In this document: positions 1-5,775 of the stretch, piece after piece
Layout of the letters: every line of letters begins with the position of its first letter
How positions within the stretch are numbered: position 1 is the first letter of the stretch
Source: a bacterium
GTDB lineage: Bacteria; UBP14; UBA6098; B30-G16
Assembly: GCA_027007865.1 (NCBI GenBank)
Contig: JALTEE010000431.1
Span: 1 to 5,792 of the forward strand
Direction of reading: 5' to 3'
DNA: 5,792 nt
Notes under the pieces: generated by a model
What the model was told of the DNA's origin: nothing
The model's input: only the letters and a program-made list of their open reading frames with translations
Databases searched by the model: none
Made by a program: the position numbers and the translations under genes

Positions 1-48
1 CTGTATTACCTACCCTTAAAAAATATTTTTAAATTTCATAAAAAAAAG

Positions 49-79
49 TTGCCATATTTTCATATATAATGTTTATTAT
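49..79 (+). promoter_or_regulatory. Possible promoter region in the AT-rich leader
   Basis: A perfect TATAAT lies at 65-70, but its expected -35 position (42-47) falls in an A-run. TTGCCA at 49-54 is a fair -35 box, but its nearest partner is TATTAT at 74-79 with a long 19-nt spacer. Upstream, 16-32 holds A and T tracts including the 12-bp palindrome AAAAATATTTTT (19-30), which could act like an UP element. Three TGAAAT copies follow at 85, 91 and 96 in the presumed untranslated leader. The region is promoter-like, but the exact boxes are unresolved and AT-richness alone creates such matches. Confidence 0.35.
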
Positions 80-115
80 AAAAATGAAATTGAAATGAAA
101 TAGGAAACTTTGTTC

Positions 116-123
116 GAGGAGGT
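116..123 (+). promoter_or_regulatory. Ribosome binding site GAGGAGGT that fixes the GTG start
   Basis: GAGGAGGT is a near-perfect anti-SD match. Its GAGGAGG core ends 5 nt before GTG at 128. It lies downstream of the alternative in-frame TTG at 110, so starting there would place the site inside the coding region. A second AGGAGG at 134-139 is inside the coding sequence and has no suitable in-frame start behind it. Confidence 0.85.
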
Positions 124-127
124 ATTT

Positions 128-184
128 GTGGTTAGGAGGATTTTTGTTCTGTTTCTGCTCGTTGTTATTACGAGTGCATTCGCC
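128..184 (+). other. Sec-type signal peptide
   Basis: Residues 1-19 read MVRRIFVLFLLVVITSAFA. There is a short positive n-region (R3, R4), an uninterrupted hydrophobic core (I5-I14), a polar turn (T15, S16) and an A-F-A cleavage box, so cleavage is expected before V20. No cysteine follows the core, so it is not a lipoprotein signal. The mature protein would start VPVSYQGKL, where this kind of beta domain normally begins. This places the product outside the cytoplasm and argues against a true phage tail fibre, which would lack such a peptide. Confidence 0.9.
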
Positions 185-3100
185 GTGCCTGTGAGTTATC
201 AGGGCAAATTGACTAACACCGCTGGTGTTGGTGTCAATGATACGGTGAACATTGCGATGCTAATCTACGATGCGCCAACAGGCGGAACTATTGTGGACGC
301 CGATACATCGGTGAATGTTGTTGTTTTGCATGGGCTTTTTTCCACGATATTCGACTTCGATGTTCCATCGTCATATATCGCAGGCGCGCTCTATGCGGAA
401 ATCCAAATCGACGATGGTAGCGGATTTACTGCTATTTCACCTCGCCAGCAAATCAATGCCGAATTTCGCGCAATGTGGGCGGACAATACTGTAAATGCAA
501 TTTTTGCAGACACGGCATATTACGCCGTTGCGGGAAGCATTTTCTACGACAATACCACAAGCGGATTGACTGCGACCGATGTTCAGGCAGCAATCGACGA
601 ACTTGCTGCAATACCTCCCGGAGGTTCTTTGCAGGATGCCTACGACCTCGGCAATACAATAACCGGTGACAATTCTGTAAGCATTACATTGAATCCCGGA
701 CACGGCAGAGCCCTTTATGCGAAAGTCGGTAAGAATGGAATTTCCGCAAGCACAGCAGCGGCGGTTTATGCTTGCAACGATTCCACAGGTCCTGCGATAT
801 ACGCAAGCGGAAACATCGTTCAAGCAGCGGGGAAATACATCGGCACTAATGGGGACACGAGAATTTTGCTCGACATTAACAATAATTCTGATGACCATTT
901 CCGCGTTTATAATGGCGATACGAATGTAGTGTTTGATGTCAACGAATATGGATTTGCTTCTGTGGCTGGCTCTTTGATGGTCGGCAATCTTCCCGATGAT
1001 GCGGTTCACGATTCCCTTCTAACAATAGATAATGGCGTAATTAAAAAAGTTGCTTCATCTGACATAGGTGGAGCTTCCGTCAATGATTCCAATTTCATTC
1101 AAAATCAGGATACGGTTGCGCAACCGGCAAAATTCTGGGTTGCAAATGAGGGAAATTTCGGAGTATATATGACAGCTACACAAAACGATATTTGGACAGA
1201 TGATTTCGAAGATGGAAATATCTCTGATTGGGATACAACGCAGTATCTATCTGGCGGCGCTGTATGGACGATAACAAATCCAGGTGCTCGAACTGCAAGT
1301 GGTGGTTGTTCAGGAACATTTTTAATAGTAGATGATGATAATATGGGTTCTGGTGTAACAACATCGGCAACCGCTATCTCTCCTATTGTCGACCTTACAC
1401 CTGCTGGTAGTAATCCTGTTTTCCTCGAATTCAATCAATATTATAATAATTTTTCTACTGATGTTTGCAGTCTTTTTGTATATGATGGCACATCGTGGAT
1501 ATTATTGGATGAGTTCACGGCGGACACATCGGGATTGGTCAGTTATGATATTTCCCCCTATGTTAATGCTAATTTTCAGGTGAAGTTCAAATATGATGAC
1601 GATGCTAATTATGCGTGGTATTGGATGGTTGATAATCTTCGTATTTACTATGTGACTTTCAGCACGCCGGCGCCCTCGATTATAGCCGATGGTCCTGCTG
1701 GAAATCTCGAACTTAAAACATCCGCTGGCGATGTGATATTCGATGGCACAGGTTTGAAGACTTCCGGTGGTGCGGGAATTGTCGGATATGACAATACTAT
1801 GAGTGGGCTTCTCGCGACCAATGTTCAGGACGCTATCGACGAAATAGTCGGTATTACTGACAGTGGAAAGGATACACTATGGACAGTTGCCGAAGACCCT
1901 GCCGATACGATGGTTTTGATGGCGCAGACGAAAATTTACGGCGAACTTATCACTGACAGCATTCAAGCGGTTGGCGATACTGTATATTTCGATGATAATA
2001 TCTCGGCAAGTTGTGCAAAATTCGGCGGCGGCGCTGTGCCAATTGACACATTACTAATTGAAGGTTTCGAGGGCGGAACATTCCCGCCGACAGGATGGAC
2101 GCAAAATTATGTTGTTGGAACAACAGATTGGATACAATCTAATGCAGATGCTCATTCTGGTTCAAATAGTGCAAAATTTTCATATAATACCGAACGCCAC
2201 GATAGAACGGAACTTATAACTCCCACAATGAACTTATCAACTTATGGTTCTGCATTTCTCGAATTTTGGCACTATCAAAATGCGTGGAGTGGTGACCAGG
2301 ATAGTCTCGAAGTCTATTACAGCGATGATGGCGGCACAAGTTGGAATCTTTTAATCGGATATTATAACGATATACCGAGTTGGACATTTGCAAGCATTAC
2401 ACTGCCATCACTTTCCGCAACTTATCAGATTAAGTTTCTTGGAATAGAAGACTATGGATACGGTGTATATTTAGACGATGTTCTTTTATATGCACCTACC
2501 GGTTCTGCGCCACCCTCTGTCGAAATCTGTGCTGGTAATATCAGCGCCGATGGCAATCTCGATATCGGTGGTAATGCTACAATCGGCGATACACTTGAAG
2601 CATTGCACTATCGCGATTCGAGTGGCGACTATCTTCTTCGTTCCAGCGATGCCTCTGTTGTTATTTCCGAGGATGCCGATGGCTCGTGGGATTTGACAGT
2701 TGTCGGCGGTGGCGGATCCGTTCCTACGCTGGACCAATGCTATAATAGTGGCAGTTCTGGAGGTGGAAGAAGTATCACTGCTGATGCAGGTCCTGTCGAT
2801 ATAAATGCGAACGGCTCGACAAACGGTGCTCTCAATCTTTCTGCTGACGACCCGTCAGTTGCTACATTATATATAAATCACAGAGCGGTTCCACCAGGGA
2901 ACGGAATTTGGAACGATGCAAATTACTGGTCTCCCGCGGGTAATGTATCATTGGGAACTGGTAATTTCCATACTAATTCGGGTTTGTTCGAATCGAATGC
3001 AGATTTCATCGCCAAAATTGATGCGGATAATTCCTCGGATGATTCGCTTCTTGTTCAGAATTCTGTTGGCACAACGGTTTTTTATGTGGATGAAGACGGT

Positions 3101-5407
3101 AATACAGGTTTAGGCGGGGATTTGCGAATAGTTGGTGGCATTAATGATGGTGTTGGCACAGGTACTGCTGGACAGGTTCTTACAGCCGATGGCGCAGGAC
3201 ATTTCAGCTGGCAAGTTCTACCCACCGGAAGCGGCCTTTGGACTGACCACGCAACCGACCCGTATATTTACGCTAATAATAACGCTTATGTTCAAGTTTA
3301 CGATACACTGGAAGAAACCTACTTAAAGGTTATAAACTTTGGCGGCACTGGTGCTCAAACCGCAATTATGGGTCTTGGAGATTATGGTGCTAACGATACA
3401 GCTCTCGGGTATCTCGGTTATGGCGGTTACCCTGCTGGACATCCAGATTCATGGGGTGGAGCAGCTGTCTATGGATACACAAGTTATTATATCGATGCTG
3501 TCTATGGTTATGCCGAAGATGGCGGTTATGGAGTATTCGGTGTAGTAGATGGACCCGATGATTATGCGGGAGTTCGTGGATACAATGTCCATTCCGGTAC
3601 AAATGGTCGTATTGCAACCCAGAATTACGGTGGAGAATTTGACCATGGCATTTTTCTCATTCCAGGAACTGCTCCTACCGATAGTGAAGGTGTTATCTAT
3701 TCCGATGCTACTACGCATTCGCTTTATTATTACAATGGCACAAGTTGGATAGACCTATTATCTTCTCCCGACAACGACTGGACACGCACAGGAAATTATC
3801 TTTATCCCCGCAATGTCAGAGGTGATACGGTTATCATTGGAAGAAATACTGCATTGGATAATGACCATATTTTCCAAGTTGATAGTGGGGCGGTAATATT
3901 TAATAGCAATAGTATAAACGATTTAGGTTATCCCGGACTGACCGTCAATAATCAAAATGGCAGTGCATCAGTAACTCCTATTACAGGGTCGAATACCTGG
4001 GGGGCATTTATAACTGCTACATCCGATACCTCTGTACAGACAATAGGAGTAGCAGGTATTGCTGAAAGTGGTACTACAGCAATCGGAGTTTATGGCTATG
4101 CAGCATTTGGAGATACCAATTGGGCAGGATATTTCGAGGGTGATATGAGAGTTACCGACTCTCTCGAACTCGGAACTAATGATGCATCCGCTATTGGTAT
4201 GAACAAGAGAACCGACTGGGAACAGCTGAATGTTATCACTGTCGGAATGGGAAATGCTGATTTTACCAACCTCGAAATAGCAATAAATGTAGCGAATGGT
4301 TTGCCAAATGCTATTATTAAAATTGCCCCCGGCGCATATAATATCGCGAATCCTATTGTTGTTAATTCTACTGTTGTTCTTCGTGGCTCAGGGCAGCAAA
4401 ACACAGCTGTTACAGGAGCACCAATCGATTTCAACCCCAATTCCGAAGCATATTACATTCACTTCGAAAACGATGTAAATCTTTCAGGTATTGCAGATGG
4501 TTGTTGGTTCACCGGTAATGTGAAAATGTCGGGCGGACTCGCAGTTGCACGGAACTGCAATTTTGATGCTATTGGCGGAACAGATACGCTCGGACTGGTA
4601 GACGGTGGTAGAATCGAGCAATGCGATTTCAATATGGGGATTAAAGGAGAAGGCAATTGGACTATATCCGACTGCAAGTTCAATGTGGCAGCGAACTTTC
4701 ATCCGCCTGCATCGGGAAGCACGGAAGTTCATATTGATGGCTGCGACATATTCGATGCAATTACATTAGTCGGTTCCGGAACATTCGGCTATTTCGAATC
4801 GAATAGGTTCAAATCTGGTGGCACGACTACTGCGCTCGATGTCAATAATTCCGCTTCCGCTGAAATTAAAGCAAATCATTTCATCGACTCCAACATAGGT
4901 GTTTATGCGCAGTCGGGAACCGATGTAACTGTTCAATCGAATGATTTCATTAACTGTGGTAGTTACGGAATTTATGGATTGAATGCGGACAGATTGGATA
5001 TAATCGGTAATAACATTCTTGGGAAAGGAACCACTGTAAATGGTATTTATATTTATAGCATCACGAGCGGGATAATAAAGAACAATAAGATTACTGATTG
5101 TAGTGTGGGTATTGATATTTATAATTCAAATTTATTAGTCGATAACAATGTTGTTTTTGGCAGTACTAATGACGGATTGCGTATTCAAAATTGTACATGT
5201 CAGATATTTCATAATACTCTTCTTGGCAATGGCGATGGCTCCACAACATTCGACCTGAATGATATTTCGACTGCACCTTCATCTGTCGCGAGTTATAATG
5301 TTGTGGATACTTATGCTCCTTCTAGTAGTGCAGCATTTGGTGGAGCATTCAATACGAATTCAGCCGGAACTGTGTATGGCGGCACTCAACCAGGTCAGCT
5401 GCCGTAA
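128..5407 (+). CDS. Giant secreted tail-fibre/adhesin-like mosaic protein with C-terminal beta-helix
   Basis: I do not recognise a named gene. The product is 1759 residues from a GTG start. That start is chosen because GAGGAGG (116-122) lies 5 nt upstream and the resulting N-terminus is a clean signal peptide (MVRR, hydrophobic core, cut after AFA at residue 19). Visible in order: an N-terminal beta domain beginning VPVSYQGKL and ending near SPRQQINAEFRA (20-117); fibre-like modules in duplicate (140-286 and parts of 554-1004); two adhesin/MAM-like jelly rolls (358-509, 643-788); a Tyr/Gly-rich tract (1082-1153); an EGVIY..LYYYNGTSW motif (1187-1213); a second GVYGYA..WAGYFEG segment (1307-1338); and a right-handed beta-helix (1372-1704). 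Proteins of this style are exported and thought to act at the cell surface, probably in adhesion or carbohydrate contact; this role is inference. No catalytic site, membrane anchor, S74 chaperone, LPXTG, beta-barrel or type IX sorting domain is apparent. No operon partner lies within the window. The reading frame is confident; the function is uncertain. Confidence 0.93.
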   Translation: MVRRIFVLFLLVVITSAFAVPVSYQGKLTNTAGVGVNDTVNIAMLIYDAPTGGTIVDADTSVNVVVLHGLFSTIFDFDVPSSYIAGALYAEIQIDDGSGFTAISPRQQINAEFRAMWADNTVNAIFADTAYYAVAGSIFYDNTTSGLTATDVQAAIDELAAIPPGGSLQDAYDLGNTITGDNSVSITLNPGHGRALYAKVGKNGISASTAAAVYACNDSTGPAIYASGNIVQAAGKYIGTNGDTRILLDINNNSDDHFRVYNGDTNVVFDVNEYGFASVAGSLMVGNLPDDAVHDSLLTIDNGVIKKVASSDIGGASVNDSNFIQNQDTVAQPAKFWVANEGNFGVYMTATQNDIWTDDFEDGNISDWDTTQYLSGGAVWTITNPGARTASGGCSGTFLIVDDDNMGSGVTTSATAISPIVDLTPAGSNPVFLEFNQYYNNFSTDVCSLFVYDGTSWILLDEFTADTSGLVSYDISPYVNANFQVKFKYDDDANYAWYWMVDNLRIYYVTFSTPAPSIIADGPAGNLELKTSAGDVIFDGTGLKTSGGAGIVGYDNTMSGLLATNVQDAIDEIVGITDSGKDTLWTVAEDPADTMVLMAQTKIYGELITDSIQAVGDTVYFDDNISASCAKFGGGAVPIDTLLIEGFEGGTFPPTGWTQNYVVGTTDWIQSNADAHSGSNSAKFSYNTERHDRTELITPTMNLSTYGSAFLEFWHYQNAWSGDQDSLEVYYSDDGGTSWNLLIGYYNDIPSWTFASITLPSLSATYQIKFLGIEDYGYGVYLDDVLLYAPTGSAPPSVEICAGNISADGNLDIGGNATIGDTLEALHYRDSSGDYLLRSSDASVVISEDADGSWDLTVVGGGGSVPTLDQCYNSGSSGGGRSITADAGPVDINANGSTNGALNLSADDPSVATLYINHRAVPPGNGIWNDANYWSPAGNVSLGTGNFHTNSGLFESNADFIAKIDADNSSDDSLLVQNSVGTTVFYVDEDGNTGLGGDLRIVGGINDGVGTGTAGQVLTADGAGHFSWQVLPTGSGLWTDHATDPYIYANNNAYVQVYDTLEETYLKVINFGGTGAQTAIMGLGDYGANDTALGYLGYGGYPAGHPDSWGGAAVYGYTSYYIDAVYGYAEDGGYGVFGVVDGPDDYAGVRGYNVHSGTNGRIATQNYGGEFDHGIFLIPGTAPTDSEGVIYSDATTHSLYYYNGTSWIDLLSSPDNDWTRTGNYLYPRNVRGDTVIIGRNTALDNDHIFQVDSGAVIFNSNSINDLGYPGLTVNNQNGSASVTPITGSNTWGAFITATSDTSVQTIGVAGIAESGTTAIGVYGYAAFGDTNWAGYFEGDMRVTDSLELGTNDASAIGMNKRTDWEQLNVITVGMGNADFTNLEIAINVANGLPNAIIKIAPGAYNIANPIVVNSTVVLRGSGQQNTAVTGAPIDFNPNSEAYYIHFENDVNLSGIADGCWFTGNVKMSGGLAVARNCNFDAIGGTDTLGLVDGGRIEQCDFNMGIKGEGNWTISDCKFNVAANFHPPASGSTEVHIDGCDIFDAITLVGSGTFGYFESNRFKSGGTTTALDVNNSASAEIKANHFIDSNIGVYAQSGTDVTVQSNDFINCGSYGIYGLNADRLDIIGNNILGKGTTVNGIYIYSITSGIIKNNKITDCSVGIDIYNSNLLVDNNVVFGSTNDGLRIQNCTCQIFHNTLLGNGDGSTTFDLNDISTAPSSVASYNVVDTYAPSSSAAFGGAFNTNSAGTVYGGTQPGQLP
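185..478 (+). other. N-terminal beta domain of exported fibre-like proteins
   Basis: Residues 20-117 begin VPVSYQGKLTN and continue through NIAMLIYDAPTGG, a GLFSTIFDF strand, LYAEIQIDDG and SPRQQINAEFRAMW. This matches the recurring pattern 'YQG+L ... v...lYd..tGG.....t....v.dGlFs..lg.......l.i.v......PRq.l...pyA..A' found directly after signal peptides in large surface proteins of many environmental bacteria, usually ahead of fibre-like repeats. The match is from recall of the pattern, without a profile search. The function of this domain is not known to me. Confidence 0.6.
545..607 (+). repeat. Fibre module motif DNTxSGLxATxVQxAIDE, copy 1
   Basis: Residues 140-160, opening YDNTTSGLTAT. 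The copy at 1787-1849 shares DNT, SGL, AT, VQ and AIDE at identical spacing. In a 56-nt alignment from the GAC codon, 41 bases agree, so the pair is a true duplication rather than chance similarity. This motif is familiar from phage tail-fibre and related bacterial fibre proteins, where it sits at the head of a module. Confidence 0.8.
872..985 (+). repeat. NNSDD fibre repeat, copy 1
   Basis: Residues 249-286, opening DINNNSDDHFRVYNGD and running through VVFDVNEYGFAS to LMVG. It aligns without large gaps to residues 965-1004 (DADNSSDDSLLVQN, TVFYVDEDGN, LRIVGG). Shared pattern: D.(N)NSDD...V.N....VF.V.E.G.....G.L.V/I.G. These are short beta-strand/turn units of the type found in trimeric fibre shafts. 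Trimerisation itself is not shown by the sequence. Confidence 0.65.
1199..1654 (+). other. Adhesin/MAM-like jelly-roll domain 1
   Basis: Residues about 358-509. It opens DDFEDGNISDWDT, continues through TNPGARTASGG, ISPIVDLT, PVFLEFNQYY and SLFVYDGTSWILL, and closes WYWMVDNLRIYY. This order (FE.G....W, S.G......, S..idls....L.F.......D.l.v....g..w..l, ..w..DdI.iy) is that of bacterial cleaved-adhesin/MAM-like beta-sandwiches that typically bind carbohydrate or protein. Two cysteines (in GGCSG and DVCSL) could pair. The family call rests on pattern recall; ligand unknown. Confidence 0.6.
1787..1849 (+). repeat. Fibre module motif DNTxSGLxATxVQxAIDE, copy 2
   Basis: Residues 554-574, opening YDNTMSGLLAT. 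It is the second copy of the motif at 545-607 and lies between the two jelly-roll domains, marking the start of the second fibre module. The downstream partner motifs also recur: L.DAY at residue 168 corresponds to L.QCY at 868. Confidence 0.8.
2054..2491 (+). other. Adhesin/MAM-like jelly-roll domain 2
   Basis: Residues about 643-788. It opens EGFEGGTFPPTGWTQ, the classic 'FE...FPP.GW' start of cleaved-adhesin-type domains. It continues SHSG-like AHSGSNSAKF, ELITPTMNLS, AFLEFWHYQ, DSLEVYYSDDGGTSW and closes GVYLDDVLLY. It is a better match to the consensus than domain 1 and has no cysteines. In known proteins these domains are non-catalytic binding modules. Its position inside a fibre module suggests a lateral display unit (inference). 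Confidence 0.7.
3020..3139 (+). repeat. NNSDD fibre repeat, copy 2
   Basis: Residues 965-1004, the partner of residues 249-286. It is followed by GTGTAGQVLTADGAG and then the first of two W-led segments, GLWTDHATDPYIYA (W1038) and DWTRTGNYLYPRN (W1218). This order (shaft repeat, 'GQVLtadG...W', W..Y.YP) is familiar from tail-fibre-like proteins of environmental bacteria. Confidence 0.65.
3371..3586 (+). repeat. Tyr/Gly-rich AVYGY repeat tract
   Basis: Residues 1082-1153. It contains an 11-residue period: AVYGYTSYYID (from 1113), AVYGYAEDGGY (from 1124), GVFGVVDGPDDY (from 1135) and AGVRGYN (from 1147). The DNA word GCTGTCTATGG occurs at 3464 and 3497, exactly 33 bp apart, which supports tandem duplication. 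A related segment with GVYGYAAFG and WAGYFEG lies at residues 1307-1338. Such GVYG repeats recur in fibre-like surface proteins; their structure is unknown to me. Confidence 0.65.
4241..5239 (+). other. C-terminal right-handed parallel beta-helix
   Basis: Residues about 1372-1704. The start (VGMGNADFTNLEIAINVA, IIKIAPGAYNI, IVVNSTVVLRGSG) matches the N-terminal cap and first coils of pectate-lyase-like helices. Twelve coils follow with the pattern I/V-x-x-[C/N]-x-[F/I/L]. The stacked residue is C1459, C1477, C1499, C1516, C1539, N1559, N1583, N1605, N1628, N1653, N1674 and N1696, at spacings of 17-25. An Asn stack is typical of right-handed beta-helices. I see no catalytic signature, so a binding or structural role is as likely as polysaccharide cleavage. 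Confidence 0.85.
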
Positions 5408-5419
5408 GTTAAAAATAAA

Positions 5420-5450
5420 ATTGGGCGGGAATGAAATATTCTCGCCCAAT
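5420..5450. terminator. 13-bp hairpin just after the stop codon, likely terminator
   Basis: The stem runs 5420-5432 / 5438-5450 with a 5-nt loop. It is closed by TTGGGCG / CGCCCAA and continued by one G-T wobble and GAAT / ATTC. It begins 13 nt after the TAA of the large gene. On the plus strand it is followed by A's, not T's. The T-rich tract (TTTTATTTTT) lies on the minus-strand side (5410-5420 read in reverse). The hairpin itself is certain; as a classical intrinsic terminator it fits a leftward transcript better. Confidence 0.65.
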
Positions 5451-5479
5451 AAAAAAAGAAAACTATTTCAAAATTTTTG

Positions 5480-5507
5480 TTGCATTTAGATTATAAAAAG
5501 TTATAAT
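5480..5507 (+). promoter_or_regulatory. Promoter-like TTGCAT-16-TATAAT
   Basis: TATAAT (5502-5507) is a perfect -10 box. TTGCAT (5480-5485) lies 16 nt upstream and keeps the TTG of a -35 box but matches only three of six positions. A start near 5514 would transcribe the following repeat and anything to the right of the window. The surrounding DNA is AT-rich, so a chance match is quite possible. Confidence 0.3.
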
Positions 5508-5603
5508 GTAGCAGTGAGCTGTGAAATTTAAATACTTTGTAATTATCAATGAACCCTGCAAAATGGGTGATTTTTGAGTTCTTTGATATGCGTTTTTATT
5601 TAT

Positions 5604-5700
5604 CCCCTTTATCCTCTAACTCCTTTCTCCCCAAGGAGAAAGGAGGATTCCCTTCTCTCTTTGGGAGAAGGTGTCCCGCCCTGTCGGGACAGATGAGGGG
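5604..5700. repeat. Palindromic intergenic repeat unit with cloverleaf-like folding
   Basis: Three consecutive hairpins lie here: 5620-5645 (11 perfect bp, loop CCAA), 5651-5671 (9 bp with one G-T, loop TTT) and 5672-5691 (7 bp, loop of 6). An outer stem pairs CCCC at 5604-5607 with GGGG at 5697-5700 and continues inward (5608-5613 with 5692-5696, one wobble and one bulge). The wording (CTCC..GGAG, GGGAGAAGG, GTCCCG..CGGGAC, GATGAGGGG) resembles widespread non-coding interspersed repeats of bacterial intergenic regions. It is more GC-rich than its surroundings. Whether it is mobile, or repeated in this genome, cannot be seen from one copy. Confidence 0.75.
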
Positions 5701-5743
5701 CAACAGGAAATATCTATCACTATGAAACACAATGAGTTAGGCA

Positions 5744-5775
5744 TGGAGGTAAAAATCCAAAAATTGGAGGTAAAA
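5744..5775 (+). repeat. Direct repeat TGGAGGTAAAA, 21-bp period
   Basis: TGGAGGTAAAA occurs at 5744-5754 and again at 5765-5775, with starts 21 bp apart, about two helical turns. Each copy contains a GGAGG Shine-Dalgarno-like core, and a TATAAC lies at 5786-5791 beside the edge. It may be an operator-like pair or part of the leader of a gene beyond the window. Only two copies are visible. Confidence 0.4.

Noticed and set aside
437..1009. 190-residue open frame on the minus strand, rich in Ile, Cys and Arg
   Set aside because: It lies wholly inside the large gene, has a composition typical of an antisense shadow, and matches no family I know.
128..5407. Phage tail fibre belonging to a prophage
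   Set aside because: The fibre-like modules suggest it, but the Sec signal peptide and the absence of any phage genes or S74 chaperone point to a cellular exported protein.
128..5407. Type V autotransporter with a beta-helix passenger
   Set aside because: The beta-helix is at the very C-terminus and no C-terminal beta-barrel or YadA-type anchor follows.
5259..5489. Plus-strand frame overlapping the end of the large gene and running past the hairpin
   Set aside because: It is a shadow in another frame. It shows no ribosome site or recognisable protein features, and it crosses the terminator-like hairpin.
5604..5700. tRNA gene, because of the cloverleaf-like folding
   Set aside because: There is no anticodon arm, T-arm GTTCRA sequence or acceptor ending in the right geometry, and the stem lengths do not fit a tRNA.
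5604..5700. CRISPR array
   Set aside because: The palindromes differ from one another and are not separated by unique spacers.
5616..5744. 42-codon minus-strand frame ending in SPWGERS
   Set aside because: It is produced by the palindromic repeat, has no ribosome site, and such repeat-derived frames are common spurious calls.
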